64,000 nucleotides of DNA from Ectobius pallidus (lineage: Eukaryota > Arthropoda > Insecta > Blattodea > Ectobiidae). Shown here one piece after another: positions 11,192 to 21,131 of the stretch. The stretch spans positions 195,758,174-195,822,173 of the forward strand of contig CAXKWD010000003.1 in assembly GCA_964059195.1 (NCBI GenBank). Reading direction: 5' to 3'. The position numbers and the translations under genes were made by a program. The first letter of the stretch is position 1, and each line of letters starts with the position of its first letter. The notes under the pieces were generated by a model. That model was given only the letters and a program-made list of their open reading frames with translations. It was not told the origin of the DNA and ran no database searches.

Positions 11192-13279
11192 TCACTGCGA
11201 TGAATCACGTTGATATGGAACAGGGCTTACTAAGTTTATAGAGCGAGTTATCACTCCAGATGGTGTGCGAAGTTCAACAATACGACAAAGCCCATCACTT
11301 CCAGAATGTAATTTCACCACACGAGCCAAGTTCCAAACTAATGGCTTCGTACTGTCCTTTAACATCACCAAATCCCCTATTTTTAGATTAGGGGTTGAAG
11401 TTTGCCATTTACTTCTGCGTTGTAACAAGTTCAAATATTCTTGTTTCCAACGACTCCAAAATTGAGAGCGAAGCTCTTGCACTTGTCTCCAATGAACATG
11501 AAATGTCTTGTCATTGCCTTTAAGACCAGAATCTGGAAGTGAGGTGAAGGAATCACCTATAAGGAAATGTGCAGGTGTCAAAGGCATGAAATCGGAAGGG
11601 TCCATGGACAAGGGCGAAATAGGTCTGGAGTTGACAATGCCTTCTATGGAAATTAGAAGAGAGTTAAATTCCTCATACCGAAGATATAGCTTTGTGACAG
11701 TTTTCTTGATGTGCTGTTTTACAATTTTCACTAAGGATTCCCAACGACCACCCATCGAGGGATGATACGGTGGAATAAAGTGCCAGTGAATACCATTTTG
11801 ATAAGTAAAGTCTTGTACATCCGCTTGTCTTTCACTGGAAACTATCGATTTTCTGAGTTCTTCTGCAGCACCAGTGAAATTTCTTGCATTGTCACTATAT
11901 ATGTGTGACGGCTTACCTCTTCGAGATACAAATCTGTTCAGAGCAGCGAGGAACATAGCAGTAGAATAGTTTGTCACTAATTCTAAGTGTACTGCACCTG
12001 TCACCATGCAGACAAACAATACAATATATGCCTTTTCAGGAATAGGCTTTCTACTCTTTAGAGAACTCACATTTAGAAAAAATGGGCCAGCATAATCAAT
12101 GCCAGTTATGGAAAATGGCCTCTGAGGAGTAACACGAATTGCAGGGAGGTCTCCCATGAGTTGATGCAATGGCTTTGGCTTAGTTTTGAAACAAACCATG
12201 CATTTTCTTGTAACTGAATTCACAGCATGAAGACCGTTAACTGGCCAATACTGTTCTCTAACAAAGTACAACAGAGATCTAGGTCCTGCATGAAGATTTT
12301 TATAGTGCAGGTATCTAATGATGAGTGTGGTTACGTGATGGTTTGATGGCAAGATTATAGGATGCTTCTGATCTTGCAGTAGAGAAGAATGGCTTAATCT
12401 ACCTCCAACCCTTAGCAATGTATCTTCTCCTAAGAGTGGATTAAGAGATAGTATATGGCTTTTCCTGGGAACAGATGAGCCATGAGAAAGAGCATAATAT
12501 TCTTCTGCAAACCTTTGCTTCTGAGTGACCTTAAGTATTATATTAGTAGCTTGGTGAAGTTCTTCACTAGACAAATACGTTTCAATTGGTTGTGTTTTAT
12601 CTAAGACTTTTCTTTTCCACCTCAGAATATAAGCTGTAACACGAATAAGTCGAAGCCAAGATGAAAACTTATTCATGAAATGTTCGTCTTTAACGACAGA
12701 GAGATGAATATCAGCATGGGTTTGAGTTTCTGAAGTAGTCTCCCATGTTGAATTAGAAGATATAGGCCAGTATTCTTCAGGTGAAGTTAACCAGTGAGGA
12801 CCATTCCAGTAGAGATTCTGTGATTGTAGATTAGAAGGAGAGCAGCCTCTAGATATGACGTCAGCAGGGTTTTCTGATGATGGTACATAACGCCACTGTT
12901 GAGCTGAAGTATTACTGTAAATTTTTTCAATTCTGTTTGCTACAAAAGTATTCCAGTTGGAGGATGGCTTTGCCAGCCAAGATAACACAATCATAGAGTC
13001 AGTCCACAGGAAAATATTGTTGAACTTCATTCTTAAACAGTTAACAAGTTTTGATTTTAACTCGGCTGCCATTAAGGCTCCACATAATTCTAATCTTGGT
13101 AAAGTGACCTTCTTTAACGGTGCAACTTTAGATTTAGCACAGAGAAGGGTTGCTGTGACGAAGTGATCTTTCTCACTCACTACATAGGCACAACATCCAT
13201 TAGGCTTTTTCCGAACTGTCACAAAACAAATGCAAGTTGGGTTTCTGAACACCTGTGTTGTCGTAAACAAGTCTACCAA
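11192..13279 (-). CDS. BEL/Pao RNase H-integrase frame, copy 1
   Basis: 695-aa frame whose first roughly 27 residues are off-frame; family similarity starts at 'GCCAYVVSEKD'. RNase H residues follow: 'PRLELCGAL' (E65), 'LWTDS' (D94) and 'ENPADVISRG'. The integrase zinc-binding H325, H330, C360, C363 come next, then the catalytic D395 ('GIDYAGPF'), D463 ('YSDNARNF') and E514 ('GGRWESLVK'). A C-terminal module contains 'LTPAHFLIG'. It overlaps the upstream frame by 80 bp only because of the frameshift near 13200; in intact relatives this is one polyprotein. Not expected to be translated unless ribosomes shift frame. No envelope-like frame lies between 11192 and the LTR. Confidence 0.88.
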   Translation of the reverse strand: MVDLFTTTQVFRNPTCICFVTVRKKPNGCCAYVVSEKDHFVTATLLCAKSKVAPLKKVTLPRLELCGALMAAELKSKLVNCLRMKFNNIFLWTDSMIVLSWLAKPSSNWNTFVANRIEKIYSNTSAQQWRYVPSSENPADVISRGCSPSNLQSQNLYWNGPHWLTSPEEYWPISSNSTWETTSETQTHADIHLSVVKDEHFMNKFSSWLRLIRVTAYILRWKRKVLDKTQPIETYLSSEELHQATNIILKVTQKQRFAEEYYALSHGSSVPRKSHILSLNPLLGEDTLLRVGGRLSHSSLLQDQKHPIILPSNHHVTTLIIRYLHYKNLHAGPRSLLYFVREQYWPVNGLHAVNSVTRKCMVCFKTKPKPLHQLMGDLPAIRVTPQRPFSITGIDYAGPFFLNVSSLKSRKPIPEKAYIVLFVCMVTGAVHLELVTNYSTAMFLAALNRFVSRRGKPSHIYSDNARNFTGAAEELRKSIVSSERQADVQDFTYQNGIHWHFIPPYHPSMGGRWESLVKIVKQHIKKTVTKLYLRYEEFNSLLISIEGIVNSRPISPLSMDPSDFMPLTPAHFLIGDSFTSLPDSGLKGNDKTFHVHWRQVQELRSQFWSRWKQEYLNLLQRRSKWQTSTPNLKIGDLVMLKDSTKPLVWNLARVVKLHSGSDGLCRIVELRTPSGVITRSINLVSPVPYQRDSSQ

Positions 13280-16200
13280 TATTTATTTTAGTTAATAGAG
13301 GCAATTCTTCTCTGTATTTCAACCATTTTGACAGCACTGGTGGAGGAACATCTTCATCCCAACTTAATTTGAGAGCCCACAAGTTCTGCATAATAATCTT
13401 GGCGGTTACAATCACAGGAGCTAGAAGGTGTAATGGATCAAAGATACTGGCTATCTCTGATAAAATGCTTCTTTTCGTGGTCGAAGGTTGAGACTTCAAT
13501 TTAACCTTATAGCTAAGAACATCATTAGAAGGAGTCCAAAATAGTCCAAGCGTTTTAACCATTATATTGTCTTGGTACATTTCATAGGGCTCCAAAGCCT
13601 GATCTTGCTTAGGTACAGATTGCAAGAACTGCTTGGAGTTAGAGTGCCATTTCTTAAGGGAAAAACCACCTCCATTAAGAAGTAAGGTTAAGTCTGACGT
13701 AACCTTTTTAGCTTCCTCGACAGAAGTAAAGGACTGAAGATAGTCGTCCACATAAAAATAATGGAGCAAAGCTTCCTTGGCTTCTTTACAAAACAAATGT
13801 CCATCTTGCAAGGCCAATTCTTTGAGTGTTCTTGTAGCCAGGAAACTGGAAGGTTTTAAACCATAAGTCACAGTCTTCAATGAAAAAATCTTGATAGGTT
13901 GATCTGCACTAGCACGCCATAATATTCTCTGAAGATTTTGCTGTTCTGGGTTTATCAATACTTGCCTGTACATTTTTTCAATGTCAGCAGTAACTGCTAT
14001 TTTATTAACTCGAAATTTGGCAAGTGAAGAAAATAAGTCAGCTTGAGTAGTGGGCCCAGTCAGCAAAGTGTTGTTTAGAGAATTTCCATGAGTATCAGTA
14101 CGGGATCCATTAAAAACCTCTCTTATTTGGTCTTTTTTAACTTCATCCTTCCAGACAGGGTGGTGAGATAAATAAACTATTTCATGGCCTACTTGATTTT
14201 CACTAGGAGTATAAGTTTTTACCACTTCCATATGATTCAAGGCCTCGTACTGGTCTAGAAAGTTGGCATATTGTTGTTGGGCAACAGGATCTCCTTTTAG
14301 TTTGTTTTCTATAGAGTAAAAACATCTAAGAGCTGTTGACCGTGTGTTCTCTACTGGAGAGAAGTCCTGCTTACGGGGCATTGTAACCACAAATCTACCC
14401 TCTTCATTCCGGTAGGTTGTTTGTTGGTACAAATTTTCACAAATTTCTTCTTCTTCTAGAACTTCCTTGGTATTAGGCACTTCTTCTATTTCCCAAAAGC
14501 TTTCTAACTTCCCTTGAAGCGAGATATCAGTGAAATGGCATTGAGAATTACTGTGATTGAATTTTGATGGTTGACATTTGCCAGTCAAAATCCAGCCGAG
14601 CTTGGTACTTCTGGCTATAACGCCAGGTTGTATGTAGAGGGCTTGGCTTTGGAGTACCTTCCAAAACATCTCTGCGCCTAGTAGTAATTCTACAGGGGCT
14701 TGACGATTGAACTTAGGATCTGCCAGTTTTAGATATTGAGGAATTTTCCACTTGTCTATGGAAAAGGAAGCAGATGGTATGTTTGACCCTATATGTTCAA
14801 TGACGAGGCAATTTAGATTGAACTGGAAGTTACCACCTTGAGAATTCCTTAGTTTTATTCTTGCATAACTAAGGGCGTTAGAGGTTCCCTTGTTTATGCC
14901 AATAACTTTCACATTTGTTTCAGTCATGGGGATATTCAACTGCTTCACGAGTTTATAACATATGAAATCGTGCGTAGCAGCATTATCTAATAAACATCTT
15001 GCTTGAATCCACTGCCCTTTTGAGTTTTGAACATGGACTATAGCAGTTGAAAGAAGAACGTGAGATCCTTTAATAGTTCTGGCATTTTGATTCATGCTTT
15101 GAACTTCTTCAGAATTTCTACTAGATGAAGGTCCTGGCTGAGGATCTGACTTTTCAACAGGAGCATATATCTTGTTTGAAGAAATTTTGCTCTTAGAAGA
15201 GGACTTTCTGCCTTTAGTGACATGGGCAGATTGCTCTGGTAATGGGTTTGAAGAGGGTCTATGCAACAAGGTATGATGCCTCTGATTACAATAGAAACAA
15301 TTGCGGGTTGATTTACAATTATTTATCAGATGGCTTGGAGACAAACAATTAAAGCATCGTTTATTTAATTGAAGAAAGTTCTTTCGTTCATCAATGGTTT
15401 TGGTTTTGAAAGAAGAACATTGATATAAGGGATGGCTGGAGTCACAAAGTACACATTTGAAAGTTTCAGTTACATTGTGAACTCTTGAACTTCTAAATTG
15501 AGCTTGAATAGGCTTAGACCTTCTAAGTTCAGGGCCTTGAGATAAGGAGACCAATACTTGACATCTTGTGTGTAGAAAGTCACACAAATTTCTGAAAGTA
15601 GGCTTAGCAGTGGAGGCTATCTCAATTTCCCATGACCGTAAAGTGGAAGCATCAAGTTTAGAGGTTATAAGATATATTAAGATGGTATCCCATTGTTCTA
15701 CTGGTTCTTTCAAAACTTCTAAGGATCGCACTTGTCTTTGAACTTCATCTAAGAGGTTACGAAGAGCAATAACACTTTCGGTCCTTATAGGATCCAGGTT
15801 AAAAAGATTTCTTATGTGGCGATGAACAGCGAGACGAGGATTGTCATAACGCTGTTTCAACAAGTCACAAGCAACTTTATAATTATCACTTGTTATGGGT
15901 ATTGAGTCTAAGATCTTAGCTGCAGTGCCAGACAATGATAATCTTAAGTAATGATGCTTTTGAATTAACGGAATAGTACTATTACTATCTACTAATGAAT
16001 TAAAGAGTTCAATGAAGGTATTCCAATCTTCTATCCTTCCACTAAACCTTGGTAATTCAATTTTAGGCAAAATAGGCTTCGATATTTCACCTTGAGTTTG
16101 GTTATGTTCAGTCTGGGGGGGTTGCACTTCTTGAGATTGTTCACTTTGATAAATAAAATCTCTAGCATTTGCAAGAATTGGAAAATAGAGGTCTTCAAAT

Positions 16201-16418
16201 TGTTCCCTGTCTTTATACTGTTCCTCTTGAAGTGTTTCCAATTCCACCTGAACTTCATCATATTTATCAAAAAGTTGTTCAAACCGTTGTAACCTAACTT
16301 TCAATTCACTAGGGCTGGAAACACTAGGATCATAGCGAGACAGATAATTTGAAAATTGTCTCACACGACCTTTGTAATTAGCTCGTGCTGCTACTAATTG
16401 TTCAAATGTTTGGGACAT
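13200..16418 (-). CDS. BEL/Pao gag-protease-reverse transcriptase, copy 1
   Basis: The frame is open from 16457, but the likely start is the methionine at 16418 ('MSQTFEQL'). Counted from 16457: a gag domain with 'LPRFSGRIEDWNTF' near 137; zinc knuckles near 335-347 and 368-381 (CX2CX4HX4C); an aspartic protease motif 'LLDNAATHDF' near 489, where the usual D-S/T-G/A is D-N-A; and a reverse transcriptase with 'TADIEKMYRQV' near 824 and YVDD at 902-905. The frame ends at TAA 13200-13202 just after the RNase H start 'FCDSSEKA'. The polyprotein would build virus-like particles and copy the RNA. The stop comes from an apparent one-base insertion, so the downstream part is out of frame. Confidence 0.9.
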   Translation of the reverse strand: MSQTFEQLVAARANYKGRVRQFSNYLSRYDPSVSSPSELKVRLQRFEQLFDKYDEVQVELETLQEEQYKDREQFEDLYFPILANARDFIYQSEQSQEVQPPQTEHNQTQGEISKPILPKIELPRFSGRIEDWNTFIELFNSLVDSNSTIPLIQKHHYLRLSLSGTAAKILDSIPITSDNYKVACDLLKQRYDNPRLAVHRHIRNLFNLDPIRTESVIALRNLLDEVQRQVRSLEVLKEPVEQWDTILIYLITSKLDASTLRSWEIEIASTAKPTFRNLCDFLHTRCQVLVSLSQGPELRRSKPIQAQFRSSRVHNVTETFKCVLCDSSHPLYQCSSFKTKTIDERKNFLQLNKRCFNCLSPSHLINNCKSTRNCFYCNQRHHTLLHRPSSNPLPEQSAHVTKGRKSSSKSKISSNKIYAPVEKSDPQPGPSSSRNSEEVQSMNQNARTIKGSHVLLSTAIVHVQNSKGQWIQARCLLDNAATHDFICYKLVKQLNIPMTETNVKVIGINKGTSNALSYARIKLRNSQGGNFQFNLNCLVIEHIGSNIPSASFSIDKWKIPQYLKLADPKFNRQAPVELLLGAEMFWKVLQSQALYIQPGVIARSTKLGWILTGKCQPSKFNHSNSQCHFTDISLQGKLESFWEIEEVPNTKEVLEEEEICENLYQQTTYRNEEGRFVVTMPRKQDFSPVENTRSTALRCFYSIENKLKGDPVAQQQYANFLDQYEALNHMEVVKTYTPSENQVGHEIVYLSHHPVWKDEVKKDQIREVFNGSRTDTHGNSLNNTLLTGPTTQADLFSSLAKFRVNKIAVTADIEKMYRQVLINPEQQNLQRILWRASADQPIKIFSLKTVTYGLKPSSFLATRTLKELALQDGHLFCKEAKEALLHYFYVDDYLQSFTSVEEAKKVTSDLTLLLNGGGFSLKKWHSNSKQFLQSVPKQDQALEPYEMYQDNIMVKTLGLFWTPSNDVLSYKVKLKSQPSTTKRSILSEIASIFDPLHLLAPVIVTAKIIMQNLWALKLSWDEDVPPPVLSKWLKYREELPLLTKINIGRLVYDNTGVQKPNLHLFCDSSEKA

Positions 16419-16868
16419 GGTTACTATCTTTATACAGACTAATAAGCACAGAAACACTTACAGTTAAGTTGGTGAAATGAGTAGTAGAATCGGCCTTGCC
16501 TTACCAATTCTCATGAAGTGTGTGTAAAAAGTCTTTCTCCTCATGTGGTACTTAACTTGCTTCGTATTCTCTCCAAGTGGGCGAGTTCTTTCATTCTTTA
16601 CAATGTTTTTCACACCGACATACAGCTCATAATCTGAAAACATTGACACTGAATTAGAAAAGCAAAACAACTAAGTCTAACCGTCAGGCAGGTTTCTTAG
16701 TCAATAGTCAGTCAGTCTCATTCGTTTTAGGAGAGGACCTATTGAAATCAGAATATTTATACATGATAGGCAAATTTGAGGTTAAAAATCAGAAAGTGGA
16801 GTGTGAAGACCTGACCAGGAGTTTAACCTGAAGGTACACATCACGTCGGGTGGTCACCAAACAACATA
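16419..16868 (-). other. BEL untranslated leader, copy 1
   Basis: About 450 bp between the LTR and the gag start. It holds the candidate primer-binding site (16841-16859) and no convincing gene. A 68-codon frame at 16464-16670 has no recognisable similarity. Confidence 0.6.
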
Positions 16869-18823
16869 TGGATAAAATTTGATTAACCATAATATTTAAA
16901 TATGCAAGTGTGATCAGCGAAGTCAGCCAGCACTAACCTAACCTCAACCAAGGAGACGTACACAAACCTACAATGAGTTAAAAATGCCATGTAGATTGTG
17001 AAATCCTCACCGGCTCAGGAAAGGCCTACTTAGCTCTATGAAGTTCGCTGACCTTTTATGAATTGGGGTCACCATCTAGCCTTATGGTATACAGGAATGA
17101 AACTTATTACTGGAAACCATAGGCTAGAAAATAGAATGTATTATGTACAAGTCAGTCAGTGATGAGATAATTTCCAATGTTTTATTGGGTTTTCAAACTT
17201 TAACTATTTACAAAAAGAAATGCACCTTTGCTGGAAAATAATACATATTGCTATAATAAAAAATCCTCTTCTTGGTTTTAAACTTAAACAAATTTGGTCA
17301 TTTCTTGGCGATTTAGCCATTATCCATTTGCAAAGAAATGTAGGTAATTATTTATCTTCTCAATTAATGTTTATATAACATTAGTTTTGCTTTACAAAAT
17401 TAATCACAATGTAATAGTAAATGAAAATTTCTTGAGTTTTTACAAATTTATATGACAATAGCATTTAAGATATTACAATATTCATGCAAAAGGGTATCAA
17501 GTTAATACAAGGAAGGTGACTTGGCAACTTATCTTTTTTGTCTGGATTTCATGGAGTTCCTGCCTTGGCGACATCCATATGGTGTCCAGTAGTAGACTGG
17601 CCCTTATTCCTACAAAGGCCTTGGATGTACCCGGTTGAATGAGGATCCACATATCATGCTCACATCACCTATCTTGACTAGCAGGCCTTGCAATGCGTGA
17701 ATATTGTCTTTCAGAATATTCCAACGAGCAGTTGAACAGAAGATACAAGTGTAAATCTCTTCTTTTTCGCAGACCACATGAAATAAGTTCTATTTCTTCC
17801 AAATGATAAAATAAACTGCACTTAAGAATTGTCATGAAAGAAGTATAAGATTGATTTCTCTGCGAAGCACTATACTTGCAGGATTCAGTTCAGGATGATA
17901 TTCTAGGTAAATCACAATGTAACTTCACGATTGATTCGAACACCTTGTATAGAAAGATGGCCGAACTTTCTAGAAGAGATAGATGACGTCATTCTCGAAT
18001 AAAGTACATCAAATAGCAGAAGAAAGGATATAAGAATTCACTTTCTCTTTTATTGAGATACCCAGACACTAACTTATTATCGAGTTGAATTACTGTTCGT
18101 GATGATAATCTGGGCAGAAATTGTCATAGACAAATATTACCACGTAATAAAATTTACAACGTGGCAGTTGGAATTGCACTTTTCTGACTTGATATTTAAA
18201 GTTCAATCTTGTTACGTGTATCACAGTTTTGGGAATTTCACACTAATACGTACTCACTTTATAGCAGAATCAATCTTGCAGTGGAACTTAGTGTTTAAAG
18301 AGTACAGAAGTGCTAAGAAAACCTGAATTTGGCTCTTAGTGAAGAAATGGCGATGGCTTCATTATTACACGGCGGTGTATTTTGTCACAATAAGAATACT
18401 TGTAGCAATTGCTTCTTAATTAGTTTTAAGAAACTTGTAGACCTGAAGACACATGAGCTTCGATGAAAGTTAAAGAACGCCGCCTTACAAAAACTTGGTA
18501 ACGAATAGCCATCACATGATTAGACTGGCTCAGCTGGGCGATGCAGTACAAGTGAAGGGCAGTTACAGACTTGAAGTAGTCCCGCTTGCAAAATATCCAT
18601 CCGCGACTACGTACCACGTCACCAAGGAATGGTTGAGAAGGGTGGGGGTAACATCAAGTCTTTACAAAAACCAAGATACCCAATACAAACTGTCTATTTG
18701 GCTGACGTCAGATAAATGTAGAGAATAAAAAATAGAAATGCAATTAGTACAGCAAAGCAAATAGAACTGTTACTTAAAAGTCTAAATTACGTATTCTTGA
18801 ATTATTCACAAGAAGTGTGAACA
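16869..18823 (-). repeat. BEL LTR 2, shared by both internal regions
   Basis: 1955 bp with the same ends. It acts as the 5' LTR of the first unit and the 3' LTR of the second. A candidate primer-binding site (TGGTGACCACCCGACGTGA on the minus strand, 16841-16859) lies 9 bp inside the adjoining internal region and recurs at 24693-24711. I did not match it to a specific tRNA. Confidence 0.88.
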
Positions 18824-19043
18824 TACTGCCGGGCCGGCAGAAGGACATCAGCCAAAAGTCAGTTAAAAACACATCATACTTCATACAGCATACTTCATAC
18901 AGCATACAGGGAAACAGTTTATACTTCGGGGAGAGAATACTTAACTCACATGAATAACAAGTCAAGTTATCTGTTAAAAGAGAGTAACAACATGATTAAA
19001 GTAACAGCATGTCCCTATGTCACCTTCGAGTTAAAACTTTGAA

Positions 19044-21131
19044 TCACTGCGATGAATCACGTTGATATGGAACAGGGCTTACTAAGTTTATAGAGCGAGT
19101 TATCACTCCAGATGGTGTGCGAAGTTCAACAATACGACAAAGCCCATCACTTCCAGAATGTAATTTCACCACACGAGCCAAGTTCCAAACTAATGGCTTC
19201 GTACTGTCCTTTAACATCACCAAATCCCCTATTTTTAGATTAGGGGTTGAAGTTTGCCATTTACTTCTGCGTTGTAACAAGTTCAAATATTCTTGTTTCC
19301 AACGACTCCAAAATTGAGAGCGAAGCTCTTGCACTTGTCTCCAATGAACATGAAATGTCTTGTCATTGCCTTTAAGACCAGAATCTGGAAGTGAGGTGAA
19401 GGAATCACCTATAAGGAAATGTGCAGGTGTCAAAGGCATGAAATCGGAAGGGTCCATGGACAAGGGCGAAATAGGTCTGGAGTTGACAATGCCTTCTATG
19501 GAAATTAGAAGAGAGTTAAATTCCTCATACCGAAGATATAGCTTTGTGACAGTTTTCTTGATGTGCTGTTTTACAATTTTCACTAAGGATTCCCAACGAC
19601 CACCCATCGAGGGATGATACGGTGGAATAAAGTGCCAGTGAATACCATTTTGATAAGTAAAGTCTTGTACATCCGCTTGTCTTTCACTGGAAACTATCGA
19701 TTTTCTGAGTTCTTCTGCAGCACCAGTGAAATTTCTTGCATTGTCACTATATATGTGTGACGGCTTACCTCTTCGAGATACAAATCTGTTCAGAGCAGCG
19801 AGGAACATAGCAGTAGAATAGTTTGTCACTAATTCTAAGTGTACTGCACCTGTCACCATGCAGACAAACAATACAATATATGCCTTTTCAGGAATAGGCT
19901 TTCTACTCTTTAGAGAACTCACATTTAGAAAAAATGGGCCAGCATAATCAATGCCAGTTATGGAAAATGGCCTCTGAGGAGTAACACGAATTGCAGGGAG
20001 GTCTCCCATGAGTTGATGCAATGGCTTTGGCTTAGTTTTGAAACAAACCATGCATTTTCTTGTAACTGAATTCACAGCATGAAGACCGTTAACTGGCCAA
20101 TACTGTTCTCTAACAAAGTACAACAGAGATCTAGGTCCTGCATGAAGATTTTTATAGTGCAGGTATCTAATGATGAGTGTGGTTACGTGATGGTTTGATG
20201 GCAAGATTATAGGATGCTTCTGATCTTGCAGTAGAGAAGAATGGCTTAATCTACCTCCAACCCTTAGCAATGTATCTTCTCCTAAGAGTGGATTAAGAGA
20301 TAGTATATGGCTTTTCCTGGGAACAGATGAGCCATGAGAAAGAGCATAATATTCTTCTGCAAACCTTTGCTTCTGAGTGACCTTAAGTATTATATTAGTA
20401 GCTTGGTGAAGTTCTTCACTAGACAAATACGTTTCAATTGGTTGTGTTTTATCTAAGACTTTTCTTTTCCACCTCAGAATATAAGCTGTAACACGAATAA
20501 GTCGAAGCCAAGATGAAAACTTATTCATGAAATGTTCGTCTTTAACGACAGAGAGATGAATATCAGCATGGGTTTGAGTTTCTGAAGTAGTCTCCCATGT
20601 TGAATTAGAAGATATAGGCCAGTATTCTTCAGGTGAAGTTAACCAGTGAGGACCATTCCAGTAGAGATTCTGTGATTGTAGATTAGAAGGAGAGCAGCCT
20701 CTAGATATGACGTCAGCAGGGTTTTCTGATGATGGTACATAACGCCACTGTTGAGCTGAAGTATTACTGTAAATTTTTTCAATTCTGTTTGCTACAAAAG
20801 TATTCCAGTTGGAGGATGGCTTTGCCAGCCAAGATAACACAATCATAGAGTCAGTCCACAGGAAAATATTGTTGAACTTCATTCTTAAACAGTTAACAAG
20901 TTTTGATTTTAACTCGGCTGCCATTAAGGCTCCACATAATTCTAATCTTGGTAAAGTGACCTTCTTTAACGGTGCAACTTTAGATTTAGCACAGAGAAGG
21001 GTTGCTGTGACGAAGTGATCTTTCTCACTCACTACATAGGCACAACATCCATTAGGCTTTTTCCGAACTGTCACAAAACAAATGCAAGTTGGGTTTCTGA
21101 ACACCTGTGTTGTCGTAAACAAGTCTACCAA
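19044..21131 (-). CDS. BEL/Pao RNase H-integrase frame, copy 2
   Basis: Identical 695-aa frame to 11192-13279, with intact HHCC and D-D-E integrase residues. It shares the frameshifted junction with the upstream frame (near 21052). Inactive as a single polyprotein for the same reason. Confidence 0.88.
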   Translation of the reverse strand: MVDLFTTTQVFRNPTCICFVTVRKKPNGCCAYVVSEKDHFVTATLLCAKSKVAPLKKVTLPRLELCGALMAAELKSKLVNCLRMKFNNIFLWTDSMIVLSWLAKPSSNWNTFVANRIEKIYSNTSAQQWRYVPSSENPADVISRGCSPSNLQSQNLYWNGPHWLTSPEEYWPISSNSTWETTSETQTHADIHLSVVKDEHFMNKFSSWLRLIRVTAYILRWKRKVLDKTQPIETYLSSEELHQATNIILKVTQKQRFAEEYYALSHGSSVPRKSHILSLNPLLGEDTLLRVGGRLSHSSLLQDQKHPIILPSNHHVTTLIIRYLHYKNLHAGPRSLLYFVREQYWPVNGLHAVNSVTRKCMVCFKTKPKPLHQLMGDLPAIRVTPQRPFSITGIDYAGPFFLNVSSLKSRKPIPEKAYIVLFVCMVTGAVHLELVTNYSTAMFLAALNRFVSRRGKPSHIYSDNARNFTGAAEELRKSIVSSERQADVQDFTYQNGIHWHFIPPYHPSMGGRWESLVKIVKQHIKKTVTKLYLRYEEFNSLLISIEGIVNSRPISPLSMDPSDFMPLTPAHFLIGDSFTSLPDSGLKGNDKTFHVHWRQVQELRSQFWSRWKQEYLNLLQRRSKWQTSTPNLKIGDLVMLKDSTKPLVWNLARVVKLHSGSDGLCRIVELRTPSGVITRSINLVSPVPYQRDSSQ

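Noticed and set aside
13200..13279. Programmed ribosomal frameshift site in BEL pol
   Set aside because: The overlap lies inside RNase H and lacks a clear slippery heptamer; a one-base insertion explains both frames.
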